DNA of 64,000 bases from Variovorax sp. RA8 (GTDB taxonomy: Bacteria; Pseudomonadota; Gammaproteobacteria; Burkholderiales; Burkholderiaceae_C). Within the stretch, counting starts at the first letter, position 1; each line of letters starts with the position of its first letter. Shown here piece by piece: positions 42,311-51,085 of this stretch. Under the pieces are notes generated by a model. The model saw only the letters and a program-made list of their open reading frames with translations. It was not told the DNA's origin and ran no database searches. Location: assembly GCF_901827175.1 (NCBI RefSeq), contig NZ_LR594663.1, forward strand, positions 62,001 to 126,000, read 5' to 3'. The translations under genes and the position numbers were made by a program.

Positions 42311-43113
42311 CGCTGCAGGCCCGCGCGTTGTGCGCCTTCCACGGCCGCGTTCCCGCGCTGCACGAAGTGGACATCGCGGTGCCGTCCTCCGGCATCGTCA
42401 CCGTGGTCGGCCCCAACGGGGCCGGCAAGTCGACCTTGCTGGCCGCGCTGATGGGCCGCCTGCCGATGACCGGCGAGGTCACGCTCGACGGCACCGACCT
42501 GCGCTTCGTCTCGCCCGAGCGCCGCGTGGCCATGGGCCTGGCGCTGGTGCCGGAGCAGCGCGACCTGTTCGGCACCATGAGCGTGGCCGACAACCTTGAG
42601 CTCGGCGCCTTCTGCTGGCGCCGCGCCGGCCGCCGCGCCATCGCGGCCGAGATGGACCGCGTGATCGGCCTTTTCCCGCGGCTCGGCGAACGCCGCGCGC
42701 AGCAGGCGCACACCCTCTCGGGCGGCGAGCGGCAGATGCTCGCCCTTGGCCGCGCGCTCATGGCCCGTCCGCGCATCCTGCTGCTCGACGAGCCCAGCCT
42801 GGGGCTGGCGCCTCTGGTGGTGCGCGACATCTTCGGCATCGTGCGCCGGTTGCAGCAGCAGGGCGTGGCCATCCTGCTGGTCGAGCAGAATGCGCGCGCC
42901 GCCTTCGAGGTGGCCGACCATGCCTATGTCCTGGAAATGGGGCGCGTCAGCCTGCATGGCCCGGCCTGCGAGGTGGCGCGTGACGCACGGGTCGAGGACA
43001 GCTATCTGGGGCGGCCGGCTGGGCCGTCAGCCAGGACCGGGCAAGCCGGCCAAGCCATCGCGTCCCCGCCGTCCCTGCTCGCGACGGCGATGCCCGCCAA
43101 GCGGGCCGCCTGA
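42307..43113 (+). CDS. livF: Branched-chain-type ABC ATPase LivF
   Basis: 268 residues. Walker A G-P-N-G-A-G-K-S-T (about 37-45), signature L-S-G-G-E-R-Q-M-L-A (about 139-148), Walker B I-L-L-L-D-E-P-S. The last 30 residues are an Ala/Ser/Pro tail beyond the normal LivF end (P-A-G-P-S-A-R-T-G). Pairs with the ATPase half of the fusion protein; overlaps it by four bases. Confidence 0.93.
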   Translation: MTLQARALCAFHGRVPALHEVDIAVPSSGIVTVVGPNGAGKSTLLAALMGRLPMTGEVTLDGTDLRFVSPERRVAMGLALVPEQRDLFGTMSVADNLELGAFCWRRAGRRAIAAEMDRVIGLFPRLGERRAQQAHTLSGGERQMLALGRALMARPRILLLDEPSLGLAPLVVRDIFGIVRRLQQQGVAILLVEQNARAAFEVADHAYVLEMGRVSLHGPACEVARDARVEDSYLGRPAGPSARTGQAGQAIASPPSLLATAMPAKRAA

Positions 43114-43125
43114 AGGAGCCACCCC

Positions 43126-44535
43126 ATGCAAGAACAACCTTTTGTTGCCCGCGAGGCCGCGGTGGCGGCCGTCGTGCGGGAACTGCGCGAACGCTTCGGC
43201 GAGCGCTGCGCGACCGGCAGGGCGGTACGCGAGCAGCACGGCAAGGACGTGTCCTTCCATCCGCTCCATGCGCCCGATGCGGTGGTGTTCGCCGAATCGA
43301 CCGGGGAGGTGGCCGCCGTCGCGCGGCTGTGCCATGCGGCCTCGGTGCCGATGATCCCCTTCGGCACCGGCACGTCGTGCGAAGGCGGCATCGCCGCGCT
43401 GCATGGCGGCGTCTGCATCGACCTGTCGCGCATGAATGCGGTGCTCGAGATCCACGAGGCCGACTTCGACTGCCGCGTGCAGGCGGGCGTGACGCGCAAG
43501 CAGCTCAACGCGGCGCTGCACGGCACCGGGCTGCACTTTCCCATCGACCCCGGGGCCGATGCCTCGCTCGGCGGCATGGTGTCGACGCGCGCTTCCGGCA
43601 CCAACGCCGTGCGCTACGGCACGATGCGCGAGAACGTGATGTCGCTCGAAGTGGTGCTGCCCGACGGCGAGATCGTCCGCACCGGCGGGCGGGCCCGCAA
43701 GTCGGCCGCGGGCTACGACCTCACGCACCTGTTCACCGGCGCCGAAGGCACGCTGGGCATCGTCACCGAGGTGGGCCTCAGGCTGCATCCGCTGCCCGAG
43801 CACATCGCGGCCGCGCGCTGCGGCTTCGCCGACCTGCGCTCGGCGATCGATGCGGTCACCGGGATCATGCAGACCGGCATGCCGGTGGGCCGCATCGAGT
43901 TCCTCGATGCGCAACAGGTCGATGCATGCAACCGCTACGCCAGGCTCGACCTGCCGGCCGTGCCCACGCTGTTCCTCGAATTCCACGGCGCGCCCGAGAG
44001 CGTGGCGCAGCAGGTGCGGGTGGCCGAGGAGATCTCGCTCGACCATGGCGGCGTGGGCTTTGCGTGGGCGAACACGCCCGAGGAGCGCACCCGGCTCTGG
44101 CAGGCGCGCCACGACGTGTGGTGGGCCGCGCTCGCGTTGCGGCCCGGCTGCCAGGGCATGCCGACCGATGCCTGCGTGCCGATCTCGCGGCTCGGCGAGG
44201 CAGTGATGGCGGCGCGTGCCGACGTCGAGGAACTGGGGCTCACCGCGCCGATGTGCGGGCATGTGGGCGACGGCAACTTCCACCTCTGCGTGGTGGTCGA
44301 TCCGCAGGATGCCGACGAGATGGCGCGCGCCGAGGCGCTCAACGCGCGGCTGATGCGCCGTGCCATCGAGATGCAGGGCACCTGCACCGGCGAGCACGGC
44401 ATCGGCTACGGCAAGCTCGATTTCCTCGAACTGGAGCGCGGTGCCTCGATGCGGGTGATGAACGCGATCAAGCAGGCGCTGGATCCGCGCGGCATCATGA
44501 ATCCGGGCAAGGTGCTGCGCACCGGTTCGGCTTGA
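43126..44535 (+). CDS. FAD-linked 2-hydroxyacid dehydrogenase (GlcD/D-lactate dehydrogenase type)
   Basis: 469 residues. VAO-type FAD domain with P-F-G-T-G-T-S-C-E-G-G (about 79-89) and D-P-G-A-D-A-S-L-G-G-M (about 143-153), and the C-terminal cap with C-G-H-V-G-D-G-N-F-H and G-E-H-G-I-G-Y-G-K. The Cys-Glu-Gly-Gly loop is the usual form in D-lactate dehydrogenases. It oxidises a D-2-hydroxyacid to a 2-oxoacid. Placed 12 bases after livF and near a 2-oxoacid oxidoreductase, it could convert an imported aryl-lactate. Confidence 0.9.
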   Translation: MQEQPFVAREAAVAAVVRELRERFGERCATGRAVREQHGKDVSFHPLHAPDAVVFAESTGEVAAVARLCHAASVPMIPFGTGTSCEGGIAALHGGVCIDLSRMNAVLEIHEADFDCRVQAGVTRKQLNAALHGTGLHFPIDPGADASLGGMVSTRASGTNAVRYGTMRENVMSLEVVLPDGEIVRTGGRARKSAAGYDLTHLFTGAEGTLGIVTEVGLRLHPLPEHIAAARCGFADLRSAIDAVTGIMQTGMPVGRIEFLDAQQVDACNRYARLDLPAVPTLFLEFHGAPESVAQQVRVAEEISLDHGGVGFAWANTPEERTRLWQARHDVWWAALALRPGCQGMPTDACVPISRLGEAVMAARADVEELGLTAPMCGHVGDGNFHLCVVVDPQDADEMARAEALNARLMRRAIEMQGTCTGEHGIGYGKLDFLELERGASMRVMNAIKQALDPRGIMNPGKVLRTGSA

Positions 44536-44557
44536 GTCTCCGATGCGGCACGGCCTG

Positions 44558-45052
44558 CTACAGCGGCACGCGGCTCAGGTCCAGGCGGGTGTCGTTCTTC
44601 ACCTCGCGCAGCGCGACCGAGGTCTTCATCTGGCGGATGCCTTCGAGCTTGAGCATGAAGCGGTGCAGGAACCGGTCGAAGGCCAGCGAGTCGGGCACCA
44701 CGATCTTGAGGATGTAGTCGCTGTCGCCGGTGGTGACCCAGCATTCGAGGATCTCCGGCGTGGCCTGCACCGCGCGCTCGAAGGCCTCGACCACCGATTC
44801 CGAATGCCGCTCCAGGCTGATCTGCGTGAACATGCAGCCGTGCAGGCCGACCTTGTTGCGGTCGACCAGCGCCACGTAGCGGCGGATGATGCCGCTGTCT
44901 TCCAGGTCGCGCAGCCGTCGCCAGCAGGGTGCCGACGACAGGCCCACGTCCTCGGCGAGGGCCTGGACCGTCATGCGGCCGTCGGCCTGCAGCAGGTCGA
45001 GCATCCGGCGCGTGGGCAGGTCGGACAGGGGGCTCGAATCAGTCTTTGCCAA
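44558..45052 (-). CDS. Lrp/AsnC-family regulator
   Basis: 164 residues from TTG 45052, chosen because GGAGG lies 8 bases upstream and the product begins A-K-T-D-S-S just before the domain. HTH region M-T-V-Q-A-L-A-E-D-V-G-L-S-S-A-P-C-W-R-R-L (about 32-52) and the RAM effector domain ending S-V-A-L-R-E-V-K-N-D-T-R-L-D-L. Divergent from the indolepyruvate oxidoreductase gene, the classic arrangement for amino-acid-responsive control of it. Confidence 0.92.
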   Translation of the reverse strand: MAKTDSSPLSDLPTRRMLDLLQADGRMTVQALAEDVGLSSAPCWRRLRDLEDSGIIRRYVALVDRNKVGLHGCMFTQISLERHSESVVEAFERAVQATPEILECWVTTGDSDYILKIVVPDSLAFDRFLHRFMLKLEGIRQMKTSVALREVKNDTRLDLSRVPL

Positions 45053-45119
45053 AGGGGCGGCCTCCGGAATGAAACATGCCGGGTTGTCGCCAACGCCGCA
45101 CGAATCGCAATTATATATG

Positions 45120-45131
45120 CTGTCCGGACGG
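45120..45131. promoter_or_regulatory. Candidate TetR operator, site 3
   Basis: CTGTCCGGACGG followed by ATTAATATT, between the divergent Lrp regulator (start 45052) and the 2-oxoacid oxidoreductase (start 45170). It shares the core TCCGGACGGA and AT-rich flank with site 1. An AT-rich stretch TTATATA just upstream may be promoter sequence. Confidence 0.6.
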
Positions 45132-45169
45132 ATTAATATTGTTTTCCCCTCGATGGATGGATCGAAACC

Positions 45170-48100
45170 ATGCAGACACAAGAAGCAGCGCCCGCGCTGG
45201 AGACAGGCTACCGGCTCTCGGACAACCGCACCGCGCGCCAGGGCCGCGTGTTCCTCACCGGTACCCAGGCCCTGGTGCGGCTGCTGTTTCGCCAGCGCCA
45301 GGAGGACCAGGCCCGCGGCTGGAAGACGGCCGGCTACGTGAGTGGCTACCGCGGCTCGCCGCTCGCGGGTGTCGATACTGAGCTGTGGCGTGCCAAGTCC
45401 GGGCTCGCCGAGCACGGCATCCACTTCCTGCCGGGGATCAACGAGGACCTCGCGGCGACCGCGGTGATGGGGACGCAGCAGGTCGGCCTCGACCCCGAGC
45501 GCAAGGTCGATGGCGTGTTCGCCATGTGGTACGGAAAAGGACCCGGCGTGGACCGCGCCGGCGATGCGATCCGCCATGGCAACGCGGCCGGCACCTCGCG
45601 CCGCGGCGGCGTGCTGATGGTGGTGGGCGACGACCATGCGGCCACTTCGTCGTCGATCCCGAACGCCAGCGACCTGTCGCTCATGGGCTGGGGCATTCCC
45701 ATCGTCCATCCGGCATCGGTCGATGAGTACGAGTCCTTCGGCCTGTGGGGCTGGGCCGCGTCTCGCCATGCCGGTACCTGGGTCGCGTTCAAGGCGATCT
45801 CGGAGACGGTCGAGAGCGCACGCTCGGTCGATGTCGCGCCGCCCGCGGTGCTGGATCGCCCCGGCCTGCCCGACACCTCGTCGCTCGAATACCGCACCAG
45901 CGACTTCCTCACGCCGGCCGTCGAATTGCGGCTCGCCGCGAAGCTCGAGGCTTTCAAGGCTTTCGCGCGCGGCAACCCGCTCGACCGGATGGTGGTGGCG
46001 GCCCCCGGTGCGAAGGCCGGCATCGCTGCCGTGGGCAAGTCCTTCCATGACCTGATGGAGGTGCTGCAGCGCTGCGGCATCGGCGAAACCGATTTGCCCC
46101 GGCTCGGCCTGCGCCTGTACAAGCCCGGCCTGGTCTTTCCGCTCGATGCCGAGGGCGCAGATCGTTTCTGCGAGGGACTGGACCACGCGCTCGTGATCGA
46201 GGAAAAGGCCTCGGTCGTCGAGCAGCAACTCAAGGACCTGGTGTTCAACCGGCCGGCGCGTCCCAGCGTCTGCGGCAAGCATGACCTCGATGGCCGTCCG
46301 TTGCTGGCGTGGACCGGGCAGTTGTCGCCCGGCGGCGTGGCAGCGGCGCTGCATGCGTGGCTGCAGTCGATCGGCCATCCCCTGGCTGCGCGCATCGATG
46401 CGGCACGCTTCGTCGCCCGGCCTGTCTTGTCCAATGAAGCCGACGGCATGCGCCGGCTTCCCTACTTTTGCTCTGGCTGCCCGCACAACAGCTCGACGCA
46501 GGTGCCGGAGGGCAGCCAGGCGCTAGCCGGCGTCGGCTGCCATTACATGGCCAGCTGGATGGACCGCGGCACGGCGGGCCTCACGCAGATGGGCGGCGAG
46601 GGCGCCGACTGGCTCGGCCGCAGCGCCTTCACCAGTGTCCCGCACGTGTTCCAGAACATGGGCGAAGGCACCTACTTCCATTCGGGCTACCTCGCGATCC
46701 GGCAGTCGATCGCGGGCGGCGCCAACATCACCTACAAGATCCTCTTCAACGACGCGGTGGCCATGACCGGCGGCCAGCCGGTCGATGGGCAGACCAGCGT
46801 GCCGCAGATCTGCACCCAGGTCGCGAGCGAAGGCGCGAAGAAGGTGGTGGTGGTGACCGACGAGCCGCAGCGCTACCGCGGCGTCGCACTCGACGCCGGT
46901 GTGCAGGTGCGCCACCGGCGCGAGCTCGACACGGTGCAGCGCGAGCTGCGCGAGATCGCGGGTGTCACTGTGCTGGTCTACGACCAGACCTGCGCCGCCG
47001 AGAAGCGTCGCCGGCGCAAGCGCAAGAGCTATCCCGACCCGCCCCGGCGAGTGTTCATCAACGCGGCGGTCTGCGAGGGCTGTGGCGATTGCGGGACGAA
47101 GTCGAACTGCCTGTCGGTCGCGCCGCTCGAGACTTCCTTCGGCCGCAAGCGGCAGATCGACCAGTCGAGCTGCAACAAGGACTATTCCTGCGTCGAGGGC
47201 TTCTGCCCCAGTTTCGTGAGCGTGCTCGGCGGCAGCCTGCGCAAGGGCGCCGCGGCGGCGTCCGCGAAGGACCTCGAGGCGCTGGCCGCGGCGCTGCCGC
47301 TGCCGGCCGTGCCGTCGCTGGCGCAGCCCTTCGACCTGATGATCGCGGGCGTCGGCGGCACCGGCGTCATCACGCTCGGTGCGCTGATCGCGATGGCAGC
47401 GCATCTCGAGAGCAAGGGCGTGTCGGTGCTCGACTTCACCGCGCTCGCGCAGAAGGGCGGCTCCGTGGTGAGCCATGTGCGCCTGGCCGACGCGCCGGAG
47501 CAGCTGCATGCCGTTCGCCTGCTGCCCGGCACCGCGCGGACCTTGATCGTTGCCGACCTGGTGGTGGGCGTGCTGCCCGACGTGCTGGGCGTCATCGGCG
47601 AGGGCCGCACGCGGGTGGTCGCCAACACGCATCTGCAGACGCTGGCCGAGTTCACGCGGCAGCCCGACCTGCCCTATCGGGAGGACGCACTGCTTGAGAA
47701 GATCGAGGCCGCCGCGGGCGCCGCGCAGGTCGATCGCATCGATGCGCATGCCGCTGCCAAGGCCCTGCTCGGCGATGCCATCGGCGCCAACATGCTCATG
47801 CTGGGCCACGCCTGGCAGCAGGGCGGCGTGCCGGTGAGCCTGGCAGCGCTGATGCGCGCGATCGAGCTCAACGGGGTGGCAGCGACCGCCAACAAGCAGG
47901 CGTTCGCCGCGGGCCGCCTCATCGCCGCCGATCCGCAATGGCGGCAGACGCTGACGGGCGACACCCGCACGGTCGTCAGCCTGAACCTGCCGCTGTCGTT
48001 CGAGAAGCTGGTCGAGGAGCGCGCCCGCTTTCTCACCGACTACCAGGATGCCGCCTACGCGCAGCGCTACCTCGACACCGTGCGCCGCGTGGAGGCCGCC

Positions 48101-48670
48101 GAGCGCCGATGCGCGCCCGACGCCCGGCGCCCGCGGCTCGCGGAGGCGGTGGCGCGTTCGCTCTTCAAGCTGATGGCGTACAAGGACGAGTACGAAGTCG
48201 CGCGGCTGCATGCGCGGCCCGAGTTCCTGGAGGGCCTGCGCAGCCAGTTCGAGGGCGACTTCCGGCTGCAGTTTCACTTGGCCCCGCCGATCTTCGAGAA
48301 GCGCGGCGCCGATGGCCAGGCGCTCAAGCGCAGCTTCGGCGCGTGGATGCTGCCGTTGTTCAAGGGGCTCGCCTCGATGCGCGGTCTCAGGGGAACTGTC
48401 CTCGACCCGTTCGGCTACCTCGCGGAACGGCGCGAAGAGCGCCGCCTGGTCGTGGAGTACGAGGCGTTGGTGGGTCGTTTGCTCGGTGGGCTGACGCGGG
48501 AGCGGATCGGCAGCGCCGTGGCCATCGCCTCATTGGCCGAGAAGGTTCGAGGCTATGGTCACGTCAAGGCGCGCACCATTGGCGAGTACCGCAGTGCTTT
48601 GGGCGTACTGCTCGCGCGGCACGAGTCCACGGCTGGTCCGGCCAGGCTCCCCGAACTGAGATCCGCCTGA
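45170..48670 (+). CDS. Fused indolepyruvate/2-oxoacid ferredoxin oxidoreductase
   Basis: 1166 residues, the usual length of the proteobacterial fused type. N-terminal alpha part (pyrimidine/PP domains; G-Y-V-S-G-Y-R-G-S-P-L-A-G-V near 43) and TPP-binding region with G-V-G-C-H-Y-M and Y-K-I-L-F-N-D-A-V-A-M-T-G-G-Q; Fe-S segment C-E-G-C-G-D-C-G-T-K-S-N-C (about 632-644) with later Cys; gamma domain I-A-G-V-G-G-T-G-V-I-T (about 724-734); C-terminal extension to 1166. It oxidatively decarboxylates aryl- or branched 2-oxoacids to acyl-CoA. Likely feeds the CoA pathway encoded upstream. Confidence 0.93.
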   Translation: MQTQEAAPALETGYRLSDNRTARQGRVFLTGTQALVRLLFRQRQEDQARGWKTAGYVSGYRGSPLAGVDTELWRAKSGLAEHGIHFLPGINEDLAATAVMGTQQVGLDPERKVDGVFAMWYGKGPGVDRAGDAIRHGNAAGTSRRGGVLMVVGDDHAATSSSIPNASDLSLMGWGIPIVHPASVDEYESFGLWGWAASRHAGTWVAFKAISETVESARSVDVAPPAVLDRPGLPDTSSLEYRTSDFLTPAVELRLAAKLEAFKAFARGNPLDRMVVAAPGAKAGIAAVGKSFHDLMEVLQRCGIGETDLPRLGLRLYKPGLVFPLDAEGADRFCEGLDHALVIEEKASVVEQQLKDLVFNRPARPSVCGKHDLDGRPLLAWTGQLSPGGVAAALHAWLQSIGHPLAARIDAARFVARPVLSNEADGMRRLPYFCSGCPHNSSTQVPEGSQALAGVGCHYMASWMDRGTAGLTQMGGEGADWLGRSAFTSVPHVFQNMGEGTYFHSGYLAIRQSIAGGANITYKILFNDAVAMTGGQPVDGQTSVPQICTQVASEGAKKVVVVTDEPQRYRGVALDAGVQVRHRRELDTVQRELREIAGVTVLVYDQTCAAEKRRRRKRKSYPDPPRRVFINAAVCEGCGDCGTKSNCLSVAPLETSFGRKRQIDQSSCNKDYSCVEGFCPSFVSVLGGSLRKGAAAASAKDLEALAAALPLPAVPSLAQPFDLMIAGVGGTGVITLGALIAMAAHLESKGVSVLDFTALAQKGGSVVSHVRLADAPEQLHAVRLLPGTARTLIVADLVVGVLPDVLGVIGEGRTRVVANTHLQTLAEFTRQPDLPYREDALLEKIEAAAGAAQVDRIDAHAAAKALLGDAIGANMLMLGHAWQQGGVPVSLAALMRAIELNGVAATANKQAFAAGRLIAADPQWRQTLTGDTRTVVSLNLPLSFEKLVEERARFLTDYQDAAYAQRYLDTVRRVEAAERRCAPDARRPRLAEAVARSLFKLMAYKDEYEVARLHARPEFLEGLRSQFEGDFRLQFHLAPPIFEKRGADGQALKRSFGAWMLPLFKGLASMRGLRGTVLDPFGYLAERREERRLVVEYEALVGRLLGGLTRERIGSAVAIASLAEKVRGYGHVKARTIGEYRSALGVLLARHESTAGPARLPELRSA

Positions 48671-48688
48671 AAGAGAGAAGGCCGCACC

Positions 48689-49012
48689 ATGCCCGTCGCC
48701 TTGGAATGCCTGTATCGGCCGGGGGGCGTGCAGGACCGTTTGCGGATTCGCGTCACGCACCTGGATTACATGATCGCCAACAAGGAACAGGTGGTGATCG
48801 GAGGGCCATCCATGCGTGATGGGCAACTGGTCGGCATGTTCCTTCTTCTCGCCACCGACGACCTGTCGCAGGCCGACGCATTCCTCGCTGCCGAGCCCTA
48901 CACGCGCGCCGGCCTCTTCATGGAAGTGAGAAAGACGCTTTTCACGCGCTATCTGCCGCAGCCGCACGAAGGCTTTCTGCATCAGCTCCGGCACGAGGCC
49001 ATGACTACCTAA
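48689..49012 (+). CDS. YCII-related small protein
   Basis: 107 residues with a ferredoxin-like YCII fold: L-D-Y-M-I-A-N-K-E-Q-V-V-I-G-G-P, L-L-A-T-D-D-L-S-Q-A-D-A-F-L-A-A-E-P-Y and G-L-F-M-E-V-R. The His-Asp pair of typical YciI is weak. It follows the oxidoreductase by 18 bases and is probably its operon partner. YCII proteins are thought to be small hydrolases or dehalogenase-like enzymes; the role here is unknown. A second YCII protein lies at 55144. Confidence 0.8.
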   Translation: MPVALECLYRPGGVQDRLRIRVTHLDYMIANKEQVVIGGPSMRDGQLVGMFLLLATDDLSQADAFLAAEPYTRAGLFMEVRKTLFTRYLPQPHEGFLHQLRHEAMTT

Positions 49013-49157
49013 AACATGCGTTCGGGTTCGCGGGTGTGTTCCGGCAAGGCGCGCGGCAGCGACCACCATAGGAGGGCATGTTGGTCATGGGCCGGAAGCG
49101 GCCATTCGAAGTGAGAAGTCCGGCGCAGGATGGCCGCGCGGGCAGCGCGCACACGTG

Positions 49158-49433
49158 CTAGTGGCAAGGCAATTCCGCCTTCGCTTGCCAGCCGTCGATG
49201 ATCGACACGAAAGCCTCCCTTATCCACCGTTGAGCACTGTGGGCGTGAGTGCGTTCGTGCCACACCATTCCCACTGCGAATCCTTCAACCGGGAACGGGG
49301 GATCGAGGAATCGGAGTTTGTCGGCACGGTCGCTCACCAGCCGTTTTGGAACCAGGGCTACGAAGTCCGACTGCCAGATCGCAGCGACACATCGATTCCG
49401 GTGAAGTACGTCATTCGAGCTCTCCCTCGTCAA
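49158..49433 (-). pseudogene. LysR-family regulator, C-terminal fragment
   Basis: Only the end of the effector domain remains: W-Q-S-D-F-V-A-L-V-P-K-R-L, then L-R-F-L-D-P-P-F-P-V-E-G-F-A-V-G-M-V-W-H-E-R and A-Q-R-W-I-R-E-A-F. No HTH domain occurs upstream, so this is a truncated relic. Confidence 0.7.
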
Positions 49434-49510
49434 GGGATTTCGAGTCTAGAAGGACAACACAACGGAGCACAGGTACGCCCGAGCACCGATGCTCGTGGTC
49501 GCAATACGTC

Positions 49511-49936
49511 TCACAGGGCGAAGTTGGGCCCGTACAGGCTAAATGGATTCACGATGGTCAGCGTCTTCTCGATGCGCAGACTGTCTTGCATATCCTCGGA
49601 ATACAGCGTGTCGCAGCCAGACAGGAGAGCCGAGGACAAGATCATCGAGTCGTACACCGATAGCTGATACTTTTCGCTGAGCGCGCGCCCCAGATCGTGA
49701 GATTCAACGGTCAAGGGTTCGACTGGGCACAGCCCCCGCACCAACTGCAGAAACTCGTCGATTTCCTTCCATGGAAGAGTCAGCTTGCGCCGCGCAACGT
49801 TGGCAATCTCGTTGAGGACCTGAACGCTGATGATCGGGCGCCCCGCAACCACCGCGCGTGCGCGCTCGGCCTTTGCTGCGTCCTTGGACATCATGTAGAG
49901 CACTACATTGGTGTCCGCGAACGCTCTATCTTTCAT
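49511..49936 (-). CDS. vapC: PIN-domain toxin (VapC type)
   Basis: 141 residues from ATG 49936. Catalytic acidic residues are visible: A-D-T-N-V-V (Asp8), N-E-I-A-N (Glu about 43), Y-D-S-M-I (Asp about 96) and S-E-D-M. The family are RNases that cut tRNA or rRNA when the partner antitoxin is lost. Overlaps the antitoxin gene by 11 bases, the normal arrangement. Confidence 0.9.
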   Translation of the reverse strand: MKDRAFADTNVVLYMMSKDAAKAERARAVVAGRPIISVQVLNEIANVARRKLTLPWKEIDEFLQLVRGLCPVEPLTVESHDLGRALSEKYQLSVYDSMILSSALLSGCDTLYSEDMQDSLRIEKTLTIVNPFSLYGPNFAL

Positions 49937-50156
49937 TGGCGTCGTCTCGATCGAACTTGAACGCTTCTGGCAGCCGGCCTTCGAACTCACGCAGGGCGGC
50001 GACGATCTCCTCCTTCCCGGGCTTCTTGGTCAGACCAAGGTCGCGCGGGCTGTGCACGCTCAGGCGCACCTCGTCTCCTTCTGACAGGTTCAATTTCTTG
50101 ACCAGCGCGAGGGGCAGGCGAATGGCCAGACTGTTGCCCCACTTTGCGACTTGCAT
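49926..50156 (-). CDS. vapB: AbrB/MazE-fold antitoxin (VapB type)
   Basis: 76 residues. The N-terminal swapped-hairpin DNA-binding domain M-Q-V-A-K-W-G-N-S-L-A-I-R-L-P-L-A-L-V-K-K-L is of AbrB/MazE type, and the C-terminus (E-F-E-G-R-L-P-E-A-F-K-F-D-R) should neutralise the PIN toxin. Autoregulation is likely through the palindrome 12 bases upstream at 50168-50193. Confidence 0.9.
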   Translation of the reverse strand: MQVAKWGNSLAIRLPLALVKKLNLSEGDEVRLSVHSPRDLGLTKKPGKEEIVAALREFEGRLPEAFKFDRDDANER

Positions 50157-50167
50157 GACTGGCTCCT

Positions 50168-50193
50168 GTATCTACTTTTAAGATTGTAGATAC
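50168..50193. promoter_or_regulatory. Palindromic operator of the toxin-antitoxin pair
   Basis: GTATCTAC and GTAGATAC form perfect 8-bp arms around a 10-bp AT-rich spacer, immediately upstream of the antitoxin start at 50156. Typical of a site bound by an AbrB-fold antitoxin dimer. Confidence 0.75.
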
Positions 50194-50448
50194 GCACGCG
50201 TAGGGATGCAACTGAGAACGCCGGCGCCCCAACCCTGCCAATGGATTCGATTCAGGCGCACCTTGGCCGCCTGACGAGCTTTGTTGGGTTGTGTCAGTAG
50301 CGACTTGGACCGCTCATCGTGAGGAGTTGCGCACACGCAGCATTCTGTCGGCATGCAGTTGTCTGCCGACTACGACATCTCGGACCAAGCGACCGGCCGA
50401 GTTCGGCCTTACGGCAACGCCAGGCGCGCCGTTGGTATTGGAACCGTC

Positions 50449-50850
50449 TTATGACCGCAGACCAAGCGCGTTTGGATCGGCCGGTATTGACCTAGCACAC
50501 CTGAAGCTCTGATGGTTCGCTCTTTTTTCTCCTGCCTTTGGCAAGAAGACTAGCTGTCGAACGCCGGTAACTGGATGCGGCCGACCCTGAGGCCGTTTGA
50601 AGGCTGCTGTCGGAAAGCGACTGCACTCACCTCGTCGCACGCGAACCGCTGGCCCCTCGGGCGAGAGATCCAGTCGAAGATTGGCTGAGGCCCTGTCCCA
50701 AACGGGGAGATCCCTGTACACCTCGCCCTCCAGCCACAGCGACGCATTCAGCTCCTTCCATGTCAAACGGGTCGCCAGGTCTTCACCTGCGGCGGTCGCG
50801 TGCACGCGATCCCACACGGGGCCGTTGGCTGAAGGCAACTTCAGCGTCAC
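50449..50850 (-). CDS. Hypothetical protein coupled to the xseB gene
   Basis: 133 residues from GTG 50850, overlapping the TGA of the upstream gene by four bases (GTGA). It begins M-T-L-K-L-P-S-A-N-G-P-V-W-D-R-V and contains D-L-A-T-R-L-T-W-K-E-L-N-A-S-L-W-L-E-G-E-V-Y in short strands and helices. The C-terminal 50 residues are basic and low-quality, and may follow a frameshift. No family recognised; the overlap argues that it is real. Confidence 0.5.
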   Translation of the reverse strand: MTLKLPSANGPVWDRVHATAAGEDLATRLTWKELNASLWLEGEVYRDLPVWDRASANLRLDLSPEGPAVRVRRGECSRFPTAAFKRPQGRPHPVTGVRQLVFLPKAGEKRANHQSFRCARSIPADPNALGLRS

Positions 50851-51071
50851 GCTTGCGCGCTTGCTTCGCCCTCGACGTCCGCGCTCTCGAGCGCTGCCTT
50901 CAGCGCGGCGTCGACTGCGTCGATCCGCTTCTTGCAGACCTGGTAGGCCGCGACCGACTCGGTGACGATCGTCAGCAGGTCGTCGATATTTGGCTCGTCC
51001 TGCTCACGCAGAGTCTCGGCATGGCGCTGGAGGACGCCGTACGCCTCCCGAAAGGTCTGTGGGGTTGGCAT
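50847..51071 (-). CDS. xseB: Exonuclease VII small subunit (XseB-like)
   Basis: 74 residues forming two helices: F-R-E-A-Y-G-V-L-Q-R-H-A-E-T-L-R, then I-D-D-L-L-T-I-V-T-E-S-V-A-A-Y-Q-V-C-K-K-R-I and an acidic-Ala tail. Pattern and size match XseB, which binds the large subunit in several copies. It lies 14 bases after the broken xseA frame. Being in accessory DNA it is probably a plasmid or ICE-borne second copy. Confidence 0.7.
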   Translation of the reverse strand: MPTPQTFREAYGVLQRHAETLREQDEPNIDDLLTIVTESVAAYQVCKKRIDAVDAALKAALESADVEGEASAQA

Positions 51072-51085
51072 TGCTACTTCCTTCA

